Source of the DNA: Bacillus sp. FJAT-28004 | Lineage (GTDB): Bacteria > Bacillota > Bacilli > Paenibacillales > Paenibacillaceae | DNA length: 64,000 nt | Assembly: GCF_001280845.1 (NCBI RefSeq) | Contig: NZ_LGHP01000001.1 | Span: forward strand, 236,123 to 300,122 | Direction of reading: 5' to 3' | Shown: positions 52,375 to 61,600 of the stretch, one piece after another | Position numbering within the stretch: the stretch's first letter is position 1 | Layout of the letters: each line of letters opens with the position of its first letter | Translations under genes and position numbers: made by a program | Notes under the pieces: generated by a model | Databases searched by the model: none | The model's input: the letters and a program-made list of their open reading frames with translations, nothing else | What the model was told of the DNA's origin: nothing

Positions 52375-55300
52375 ATGAAAACCAAACGAAGACTCTTATC
52401 CATGATTCTTGCATTATGTTATTTGGTCGTAACACTAACGCCTACACCATATGTTGCTGCAGCGGAGGTAACAGGTACCCCGAAGGGAAATCTTGCACAT
52501 AACGCCAACGTAACGGGGTCCAAGTATGATTCAAGCGGCCAGAGCTCTGGTAATTGGTGGGGAGGTGCCCCCTTTTCACTCAAAAACATAACAAGCGGCA
52601 CATTGAATACAGATTTATGGGTTGCACCGGGCGCAAATGGTACTCCCGGAACTCCCGGTAATACTGCCTCCAGTTATCTTCTCATCGATTTAGGAACAGA
52701 AAAGATGATGAATGTTGTTAAAATTTGGAATTATTTTCGCAATCACCCTGCATCAGGATTAAGAACGTATCATAACCAGATTGTTCAGCTTTCGACAGAC
52801 GGCAGCAACTGGGTTAACGTATTCAATCAGGATGTCAACAATGTCGCTCATCAGGACCCAAAGGACTCGAACAAGACATTTGCAAACGGCACTCTTGTAA
52901 ACGAGAGCATCACGGGTGTTTCGGCCGGAAATGACGCCGAATATCAGGAGGATACAACTGCTGGAGGTCATCAGATTGAATTTGAACCGACAACTGCACG
53001 TTACATCAGATGGTGGGTTGGAGGTATGACCGGCGAACTCTCCAACAATAACATTCCGCAGATGGTGCAGTTACAGGCGTACTACATGAACACCATCACC
53101 TATGATTATAATGACGGAATCAACCCTTCAACTACTGTAAAAGCGATCAACGATACTGTATTAACAAAGCCGAGCGACCCTGTTTCCCAAACATTGGGTC
53201 AAGTTTTTGACAAGTGGACAGTGGATGTTGTCGGCGGAACAGCTTGGGATTTCCTACAGCCGGTAACAGGTGACATGAAGCTTGTGGCTAATTGGAAAGC
53301 CGTTTCAGTATATACCGTTAAATTTTCTTCCGGCGAGAATGCGGAACCAATAACTGTAGAGGTCACGGAAGGAGATAGGGTGACCCCTCCTGAAGGTCTG
53401 ATAAGAGATGGTATGGTTTTGGTGGGATGGGAGCTAAATGGTGTACCTTTTGATTTTTCCACTCCGATTACAAGTGAAATCATTCTGACAGCGATATGGG
53501 TACCTGTGCCAAGTGCAGATGCTTCTGTAATTCCAGCAGGTTTGTTGAATATTGTGCTAAACAGCGCTGGTCAGATTACGAACCTTATCAACACTCTTGA
53601 TGGTACCGACTATGCTACAACTAGTCCAGACGGCAAGACGTCTTATCTGATGTCCCTAATTGTGAACTATGCTCCGCATTATCCAACTGCGGTACATTAT
53701 ACAAAAGGGAGCGGGAAATTAACCTTTGATTTTGCTTCTATAAAGGGCAAGGCAACCGTAAATGTTGAGGAAAAAGGCGGCTATACCACCTTTACACTGA
53801 CAGATTTGAAATTACCGTCGGAATTGTCGGCGCAGGCAGTATTATGGGGTCCCATCAAGGTTGACATAAAATCAGGTGGTCAGGTTGCAGGTGTTGCTTA
53901 CAACGACAATTTCGGACTCGGAATTCATAGCTTGAACAATAAGACCATCGGCGGTTGGCCGGTTGAGTATAACAATTTAAGCTACCCATCGGATCTTCCG
54001 AACGTTAACGGATACCCGCATCCTCTTAATACAAGAGGTTTTAATAATATCGCAGCTGCTTTCAACACATGGGGCAGTGCGTTGCAGGCATACACCTGGG
54101 ATTATACGAAGCCAACCAAGCGTAAGGTTCAGGAATGGAATGCCGCTTCACCTACGCGCACCATTCCCGCGCTTACTGGTGATTACGCGGGCGATGCGAG
54201 CATAATAGGCTCTTCTATTGCCTTGTATGGGACAAGAACTCCCAATATTTTAAACGTTTTATCCAACATAGAGGTAAATGAAGGCTTGCCGCACCCAACG
54301 ATTAACGGTGAGTGGCAAAAGACCTCTCTAGAAACAGCACAGGATTTCCTAGTATTTACCGATAATATGTACAATAATATTGACAATGACTCCAAGATGG
54401 CCCTCGATTCAGGTATTAATTACATCTACGGGCAATACGGCGCGTCAGGTCCATGGATTACAGACGGTGGATACCAGTTTAACGGCAACTTCGGCGGTTC
54501 CGATGCGGCGGCAAAACAAATGGTAGACATCGCGGCAAGCTACGGCATTAAGGTGGGCGTTCATACTTTATCGAACGAGATTTCCCCTGGCGATCGGACA
54601 TACATGAATCCCCTTGCTAATGCCGGGCTTGCAAGTGCGGGCATTGCGAATCTGACAAGAGCGATGTCAGATACCGACACTACCGTATATATCGATAACG
54701 GTAAGGAATTCTCACCTGATTTTGTCGGCGCAGCAGGCTCAAACAGCGTTCTTATCGACAATGAAATAATTGCTTTTAGCGGCTCTACTAAAGTGAGCGA
54801 CAACGAATGGCAATTGACAGGTGTTGTGCGCGGTTATCGTGGAACTACGGTAAGCGCTCATGATGAAGGAACTTCTGCTAAGCTGCTTTTCTTCTATTAT
54901 GACAGATATATCGCGGATATAGAATTGAATAAGCAGATGACTGGCCGTATGGCAGATATATTTAATAACTTAGGTGTCCATGCAATGTCCTATGATGCAC
55001 TTGAGGCAACCAAAATGACCACTTACGGTGCTCTTAATTTCGGCGCATTTCCTATCTCCGTTTATAATGGAATAAATGCAGCCAATAAAGACGGATTTAT
55101 TACTGAAGCAAGTGATATGGGCTCAAATTTATGGAATGTGACATCAAGAATTAGCTGGGGAGAATCCGATACACCGATTAATCTCATTAATAATTATTTG
55201 GAGTTCTACGGTCAGAATTTTTTCCCGAAAATGATTGGCTGGACATACACCCACGGAGGTCATGGAGCTTCCGACGAGCCTAACCTGCTTATGAACCTTG

Positions 55301-56682
55301 CTATGAAAGCGGGTTGGGATGCTGGAACCGGTTGGTATGTTACTGCAAACACATTTAAACAAAGACCTTACATGGCAAAGGAAATCAAGCTTTGGAACAA
55401 TGCGATAAAACATGGGGCGTTTGTTGTAGGTGGTGAATTCACTTCTGAAGTGCAGGCTGATATGAGAAAAGCTTGGTCTAACGGGAAGGCGTGGAAGCTG
55501 ACTGAGGTTGTACCGGATCAGCAATGGACCTTGCAACAGGTTACCAAAGACAATAATTTCACACCTATCGGAAACGCAATAACCTTGAATGCAACAAACG
55601 ATATTAATGTTGTGCAATCTGCAAACGGTGATATTGCTACAAGCACAAGTCTTAACTATTCAAGGGCGCACAGCGGCGACACTGTGACTATTTACCCTCA
55701 GGCCTATTCAGGCTTTCAGCTTGACGAAGCTACTTTGACGGTTACAGGAGCGGGCAACATCGTATATCCGATCACGGCAAAGGGTGACGGTACTTACACA
55801 TTCCAAATGCCGTCGCTGGATGTTACGATTACGGCACAATTTAACAAAGAAATAAAGAACGGAAATCCAAACCTAACTGCTACGGGAGACGCTAGCGTTA
55901 TTGCTGGCCAATCTTTTGATGTGACTTACGCTTTGAGTAGTGTCACCGAGAGCGTGTATGCGCTGGATCAAACAATCCATTATGACCCAACCCAACTAGA
56001 AATCCTTTCTGTGGATGCTCTGAAAAGTGGATTCTCGGTCATCGGACAAAAAGAGGGACTAGGTCAAGTACGAATTCTTATGGCAAGCACTGAGGCGGGA
56101 AGCGCGATAACGGACACGACAAATGTTTTGAAGCTGCACTTCAAGGCCAAAGCAGTCGGACAAAATGTAACGAGCTCCGTTTACTTGAGTGACGTAGCTG
56201 TCGCGGGTGCAAACGGGAACGAAATAACTGTCAACAATGGTGAAGCATACACGATTCAAATTATTGCCGTGGATAAATCGGTACTACAAGCACTGATTAC
56301 AAGCGTGCAAGCATCGCATGATGCAGCGGTAGAAGGAACTGGAATTGGCATGTACCCAGTGGGTAAGAAAGCGATCTTGCAAGCGGCGATTGATAACGCT
56401 AAAACATTAGCGGGTCAAGGCGGGGCTACTCAGGAGCAAGTAGATCAAGCGATCGAACAATTAGAGGAAGCGTTAAAAGCATTTGTAGCTTCTGTGAATG
56501 TACCAGCAGCTGGCGACTTGAATAGAGATGGTAAATTCAGCATTAGTGATCTCGCGCTAATCGCAGCTAGTTATGGAACGACTTCTACTGATTCGGTCTG
56601 GAATCCGCAAGCAGATATGAATAATGACGGTAAAATAGACATTGTTGATCTTGCTGCTATTGCTAGATTGATATTAGGTTAA
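52375..56682 (+). CDS. Secreted multidomain glycan-active protein with cohesin-like, FIVAR-like and dockerin modules
   Basis: A 1435-residue exported protein. Order: signal peptide (1-30, ending YVAAAEV); F5/8C-like discoidin domain (about 38-238); two InlB/Listeria-Bacteroides-type repeats (about 241-376); a beta-sandwich (about 380-538); a barrel-like module (about 541-1048). Then come a bacterial repeat sandwich (about 1055-1158), a cohesin-like domain (about 1162-1296, LDQTIHYDPTQLEILSVD), a FIVAR-like helical region (about 1298-1375) and a dockerin (about 1379-1435). Dockerin calcium loops are DLNRDGKFSISD and DMNNDGKIDIVD. Sandwich-then-barrel order recalls GH31/36/97/101-type enzymes, but I cannot assign a family; D874 and E877 in SYDALEA are only possible catalytic residues. 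Start at ATG 52375 after AAAGGAG. Action on an extracellular glycan is inferred. Confidence 0.8.
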   Translation: MKTKRRLLSMILALCYLVVTLTPTPYVAAAEVTGTPKGNLAHNANVTGSKYDSSGQSSGNWWGGAPFSLKNITSGTLNTDLWVAPGANGTPGTPGNTASSYLLIDLGTEKMMNVVKIWNYFRNHPASGLRTYHNQIVQLSTDGSNWVNVFNQDVNNVAHQDPKDSNKTFANGTLVNESITGVSAGNDAEYQEDTTAGGHQIEFEPTTARYIRWWVGGMTGELSNNNIPQMVQLQAYYMNTITYDYNDGINPSTTVKAINDTVLTKPSDPVSQTLGQVFDKWTVDVVGGTAWDFLQPVTGDMKLVANWKAVSVYTVKFSSGENAEPITVEVTEGDRVTPPEGLIRDGMVLVGWELNGVPFDFSTPITSEIILTAIWVPVPSADASVIPAGLLNIVLNSAGQITNLINTLDGTDYATTSPDGKTSYLMSLIVNYAPHYPTAVHYTKGSGKLTFDFASIKGKATVNVEEKGGYTTFTLTDLKLPSELSAQAVLWGPIKVDIKSGGQVAGVAYNDNFGLGIHSLNNKTIGGWPVEYNNLSYPSDLPNVNGYPHPLNTRGFNNIAAAFNTWGSALQAYTWDYTKPTKRKVQEWNAASPTRTIPALTGDYAGDASIIGSSIALYGTRTPNILNVLSNIEVNEGLPHPTINGEWQKTSLETAQDFLVFTDNMYNNIDNDSKMALDSGINYIYGQYGASGPWITDGGYQFNGNFGGSDAAAKQMVDIAASYGIKVGVHTLSNEISPGDRTYMNPLANAGLASAGIANLTRAMSDTDTTVYIDNGKEFSPDFVGAAGSNSVLIDNEIIAFSGSTKVSDNEWQLTGVVRGYRGTTVSAHDEGTSAKLLFFYYDRYIADIELNKQMTGRMADIFNNLGVHAMSYDALEATKMTTYGALNFGAFPISVYNGINAANKDGFITEASDMGSNLWNVTSRISWGESDTPINLINNYLEFYGQNFFPKMIGWTYTHGGHGASDEPNLLMNLAMKAGWDAGTGWYVTANTFKQRPYMAKEIKLWNNAIKHGAFVVGGEFTSEVQADMRKAWSNGKAWKLTEVVPDQQWTLQQVTKDNNFTPIGNAITLNATNDINVVQSANGDIATSTSLNYSRAHSGDTVTIYPQAYSGFQLDEATLTVTGAGNIVYPITAKGDGTYTFQMPSLDVTITAQFNKEIKNGNPNLTATGDASVIAGQSFDVTYALSSVTESVYALDQTIHYDPTQLEILSVDALKSGFSVIGQKEGLGQVRILMASTEAGSAITDTTNVLKLHFKAKAVGQNVTSSVYLSDVAVAGANGNEITVNNGEAYTIQIIAVDKSVLQALITSVQASHDAAVEGTGIGMYPVGKKAILQAAIDNAKTLAGQGGATQEQVDQAIEQLEEALKAFVASVNVPAAGDLNRDGKFSISDLALIAASYGTTSTDSVWNPQADMNNDGKIDIVDLAAIARLILG

Positions 56683-56691
56683 CTCCAAATT

Positions 56692-56721
56692 GGGGGAAGG
56701 TGTAATGCCTTCCCCTTTTTA
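56692..56721 (+). terminator. Terminator after the large enzyme gene
   Basis: GGGGAAGG and CCTTCCCC form a perfect eight-pair stem followed by five T. Confidence 0.9.
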
Positions 56722-56966
56722 TCGTGCGTGTGCATCGTACCGAAAAACCGCAGGACAACATAATCTGCGGTATGGAAGGCGTTCCGCTTTGTTCAAGTTT
56801 TGCTAGTTTTATCAACATATTGGTTGAATTCAGAGAAAAGTTAATAAATAGTAGTCGAATTGTGTTACTTTTTGAAGAAATATAATCTTTTTATTATTTT
56901 CAAAACGAATGGATCTAGTTAAATTGATAGTAATTAGTATAAATCGATAAGGGAGTAGAGTAGGAT

Positions 56967-58256
56967 TTGAAAAAAATTACTGCAGCATTAATCGGAGCTG
57001 GACAAAGAGGGGCAGGGGCTTACGCACCTTATGCCTTACAACACCCAGAGGACATTCAATTCGTTGCCGTTGCGGATAGCGATCCTGAGCGAAGGGAACG
57101 ATTCCAGCAAGCCCATAATGTTCTGTACGAGAATTGTTATTCCAGCTGGGAGGATCTGCTTGCAGGACCGAGGCTGGCCGATGCTATTCTCATTTGTACA
57201 CAGGATAAAATGCATTTTGAGCCTGCGCTTAAAGCATTGGAGAAAGGGTACCATGTGCTTATGGAAAAGCCGATGTCACCCGATCCACGAGAATGTTTCA
57301 TTATGGGGGAATATGCCGAGAAATATAATCGGGTGTTTTCGGTTTGTCATGTACTGAGATATACGGACTTTTTTTCGACGATCAAACAGATTATTACGGA
57401 TGGGAAAATTGGAAAACTCGTTTCGATTCAACATACGGAAAACGTAGAACATCGTCACCAAGCACATAGCTTTGTAAGAGGAAACTGGAGGGATTCAGAA
57501 GTTTCGAGTCCAATGATTCTAGCCAAAAGCTGTCATGACATGGACATATTACAATGGCTTGTTGATGCAGATTGTACTAAAGTTTCATCCTTTGGCTCAT
57601 TAACTCATTTCCGTAAAGAAAGTGCGCCGGAAGGCGCGCCTAAGTACTGCTTGGACGGATGCCCCGTACAGGACAGCTGCCCTTATTATGCACCTAAAAT
57701 GTATATTGAACGAGATGATTGGGTGGGTGAAGTGCTTCGTACTGTTGTTAGCAACGACACAAGTGACGAGGGTGTGCTTCGAGCACTGAAGGATGGGCCT
57801 TATGGAAGATGCGTGTATCATTGCGATAACAACGTGGTCGATCATCAGGTAGTGAACATGGAATTTGCAAATGAAGTAACGGTTGCGTTCACCATGAGCG
57901 CCTTTACGTATGAAGGCGGGCGCTCGGTGAAGCTAATGGGCACTCATGGTCAGATCAGAGGCGATATGGAGAAGAATGTCATTGAAGTGACGAGCTTCGT
58001 TACTAGGGAAACAGAGACCATCAATCTGGAAACGGATTTGGCGGGTCATGGCGGCGGCGACACAGGTATAATGAGAGATTTCGTACGTCTTGTTCGAAGT
58101 GATGGGAAGGAAGAAGGGCTTACAGGTGCAGATGCCTCTGTAAAGAGTCATCTGATTGCTTTTGCCGCAGAAAAATCGCGTTTGGAAAGCCGAGTTATTT
58201 TGATGTCTGATTATATCAATGAATTAAAGAATAGTGAACTGCACCCCGTCAAGTAG
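56967..58256 (+). CDS. Gfo/Idh/MocA-family sugar oxidoreductase
   Basis: A 429-residue NAD(P)-dependent dehydrogenase. The Rossmann start (ALIGAGQRGAGAY), the family's EKP motif (VLMEKPMS) and the helical HDMDILQWL segment are present. An unusual cysteine cluster C228-x3-C232-x5-C238 (CLDGCPVQDSCPYY) lies in the C-terminal domain. Translation starts at TTG. It probably oxidises or epimerises a sugar released by the neighbouring enzymes. It has its own terminator. The family is firm; the substrate is open. Confidence 0.92.
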   Translation: MKKITAALIGAGQRGAGAYAPYALQHPEDIQFVAVADSDPERRERFQQAHNVLYENCYSSWEDLLAGPRLADAILICTQDKMHFEPALKALEKGYHVLMEKPMSPDPRECFIMGEYAEKYNRVFSVCHVLRYTDFFSTIKQIITDGKIGKLVSIQHTENVEHRHQAHSFVRGNWRDSEVSSPMILAKSCHDMDILQWLVDADCTKVSSFGSLTHFRKESAPEGAPKYCLDGCPVQDSCPYYAPKMYIERDDWVGEVLRTVVSNDTSDEGVLRALKDGPYGRCVYHCDNNVVDHQVVNMEFANEVTVAFTMSAFTYEGGRSVKLMGTHGQIRGDMEKNVIEVTSFVTRETETINLETDLAGHGGGDTGIMRDFVRLVRSDGKEEGLTGADASVKSHLIAFAAEKSRLESRVILMSDYINELKNSELHPVK

Positions 58257-58283
58257 ACAGTACAAATAATAAAAATAATTAGG

Positions 58284-58326
58284 CGGCCTTGGTCCTGTAT
58301 TCCACTGGACTGAGGCCGTTTTGTTT
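58284..58326 (+). terminator. Terminator after the Gfo/Idh/MocA gene
   Basis: CGGCCTTGGTCC pairs with GGACTGAGGCCG and is followed by TTTTGTTTT. Confidence 0.88.
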
Positions 58327-58625
58327 TGCTTATAATCGTTCGTTGTTGTAAAAAGACGTCACTCTAAGTTGAGAGTGATTAATTGGAGAAATGCATATTT
58401 TTTGAAGAATCCCAAAAAGTCAATTATGAGAGGAAGTCATACATTTTTGTGTATTCATAATCTCATAGTTCCACTAATTTAGAATTGAGATCTACTGTAG
58501 TTGGTAAGTTTCATTATTAGCAAAAAGAAAAAGGAGGGCACATACGAAAAATTTCGTTACCGTAGATCACGGCGAGTAGACAGATGTGAAAAACGCCAGG
58601 AAATGACAAAAGAGGAGGAATAGCA
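58327..58625 (+). promoter_or_regulatory. Leader and control region of the giant GH29-like gene
   Basis: A perfect inverted repeat TCACTCT-AAGTTG-AGAGTGA lies at 58359-58378. An inverted ATACA/TGTAT pair and an ATGAGA/TCTCAT pair lie near 58420-58470. A strong ribosome-like site (AAAAAGGAGGG, near 58538) is followed by only a 12-codon open stretch without a standard start. The real gene has GAGGAGG at 58612-58618. No consensus promoter was recognised. Confidence 0.4.
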
Positions 58626-61600
58626 TTGTTGATAAAAAAAATCAAAAAAACGACTTCCCTTGCATTGGCCACTGCAGTAATCTTTACATCATTTTCGTTT
58701 GGCTTTCTGGGCACGAACGTATACGCGCAGCAAACGGCGGGGAAAGCTCCGTTTATAAACTCGTGGCTGGTCTCCGGTCCTTTCGATTCGCCCGTAGCGG
58801 ATCAAATCTATGCATGCGAAACGGGGGAAATCGTAAATTTAGCGCCGCAAGCATCGGAAATTACGGCATCCGCAGCTCTTGCAACGAATCCTGCCTCCAA
58901 TTTGGTTGACGGAAGCACAAAAAATCAGTGGGTCACAGAAAACGATTCTAATCCGTGGGTCAATTTGAAGTGGAGCAAACCGATTACAATCAACGAAGTT
59001 AAACTAACGCAATGGGGTGACTCGCGTCACGTCAACAATTGGTATCATCTTACTTTCACTCTTGAAGACGGTAGCAAAATAGAATCCGGAAAGATTGACA
59101 GCACGTCTTCCAGTTCGTCGGAACCGACCGTATATGCGATGCAGACTGCGTTAAAGAATGTAGTCGAATTAAAGGTTGAAGTCGACAAAGGACGTACGCC
59201 TTATCCTTCGATAACTGGTATTTCGGAAATAGAGATCTATAACAAGCCTAAGAATGAATCCGGTACGGGAAATTCTGTAATCGCTCCCAAAGTTGGAGAT
59301 TCGTTAGGCTCAGCAAGTGAAAATAATAAATGGGAATATTTCGATGATCGCATTTATAACCGCAACTACGATGATTATCAAGATTTATACGGTTACTTTA
59401 CGGTCAAAAAAGGTGTCGATACGAGAAACAAATATGTGTACGCCCACTCCTATGTTTATAGTCCGACTGAACAACAAGCCTATTTTAATGTAGGCGCCAG
59501 CGGTTCGTATCGGCTCTATGTAAACGATGCATGCGTCACCACGCCGACCACCCCGGTGGAAGTGCAGAAGGATTTGACAAAACAAGCGATCCAATTGAAA
59601 CAGGGTTGGAATAAACTGATGATTCAAATCAAACATACCTATACAGAAGATGTGAATGCGAGCAATGTTCCAGTTGGGAAAGATCAGCACGTGGCCTATC
59701 TCGGGTTTTATGGCCGAGTCGCGGATCAAAACGGAAATAAAATAAGCGGACTAATCCAATCGGTCGAAGGCGAAGCTGAATCTTTAAAAATTGTCACGCA
59801 AGGCCTTTCAACCGAGGATGAGTTGGAAGCCGCACTTCCAACTCATAATATGCCGATTGGTTACAAGGAATGGCCTTATGTATGGAATAAATCGACTTCC
59901 GCTAAGCAGCACGGCGTCGCGGCATCGGCATTTCAATTTATGGCGAGCGGTGGGAAACCAGGTTATACGTGGACGATCGTAGCCGGCAAACTGCCTGACG
60001 GCTTGGAATTAAATGCAGATGGAACCATTGCAGATGGATTAGTGAATGGAAATGTCGATTTAACTAGCAGTAAGGGTATCATCGATATTAACACTAAACC
60101 AGGTGATTATAACTTTACTGTACAAGTAAAGGATCTTGAAGGGAATAAAGTTAGTAAGGATATGACCATTACAGTAAAGGAACGCCCCAATAAATGGTTT
60201 GAAGAGGGCAGGGTTGGCGCGTTAAGTCATACGATTGTCACTTACGGCTATTTTGTCGACTCCAATTACTCCGTTGATTTATGGGCAGAGAGAGCCAGAC
60301 GTCAGGGACATTCACTCGTCTCGGTTGAAGCGTTGCAACAAAATTATTATTGGCCGTCCAAATTTGCGGACCCGCAGCATGACCGGCATAAATATTACCC
60401 AAAAGATGCAAATGGTAAAGTAGTAGATGGATTAAAACAGTTTGAAGAAGCCGTAAAACGTAATGACATGAAATTCGGCATCTATTACGCAACCGAAGGC
60501 GGAGGCTTACAACATTTTTCTACGGATGTGTTTATGCAGAACGTGGAGGACCTCATTTTGCGGTATGATCCAGCTTACCTTTATTTTGATGGTCCGCAGG
60601 CAATGCGCAGTGCTAATTATGACGTGATGTACAGTAATATACGCAATTACAGCGATGAAATTATCGTTAACTCCAATGCATGGGGCGAAGAGTTCGGCGA
60701 CCCGGACTTAAGAACCGCCGAAGCAAGTCATATTTATGCGAATACGGGAGCAAATCATCTTGTAAAACGTACCACAATGGAACCATGGAAGTCTGTTCAC
60801 ACCAAGAACAACTATACGCCTTACTATGAAAAACGCGATGATTACCGTCAGGTCGCGAAAGAAATGATCATGAACACCGGCAGGGGCTATGTGGATAACA
60901 ACGACCAAATGCCGCTTATGAGCCGCGGAACAAACTGGGATTCTCCAGAAGACGTTGCCACAAGATATCCAAAATCCATTCAGGAGTTTATCGATGTTCG
61001 CGAAGGGCTTGCAAGCTGGTTCGCGCCTGAGGGCAAGCCGGAAAGACACGAATCAACGACAGGTACAATGCCCTATTTCCTTAGCGGCTACGGTTACGAA
61101 GACGATGGAAAAGGAAACTATGATAAGTTTGCACATCCCAATAGTACAACAGGCCCGCAATGGGGATATGCAACCTCTAGAGATAACAATATCTATCTTC
61201 ATATTATGAAAGATCCTGACAGTAAAAAAGGATTCGATGAGATAGCCGGAAGATCCATGACCATTGGTCCGATCAAAGATAACGTAACATCGGTAACTTG
61301 GTTAAACGAGAATAGTCCGATCCAGTCGTATACACAAAATGGGGACAGCCTAACAATCGATCTTGCCAACGTTTCGGAGGATCCGGTCGATACGATCATT
61401 AAGATTGTAACGGACAATTCCGCTCGCAAATATACGCTTACGAATGTCAAAGCGACGGGCGAGCAGTTATCACCTTCGTCACTGCAAATTAACGCGGAAG
61501 GATATATGACCTTCTCAGCGCTGAAAGCCAAGCTTTCCGGTTTAACTTACGATAGCGGGAATGCTGACATAGCGGCAGTCGATAATAACGGAATCGTAAC

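Noticed and set aside
58530..58600. Leader peptide after the AAAAAGGAGGG site
   Set aside because: Only about 12 codons without a standard start codon are open; this could be a decayed start region, but nothing supports translation.
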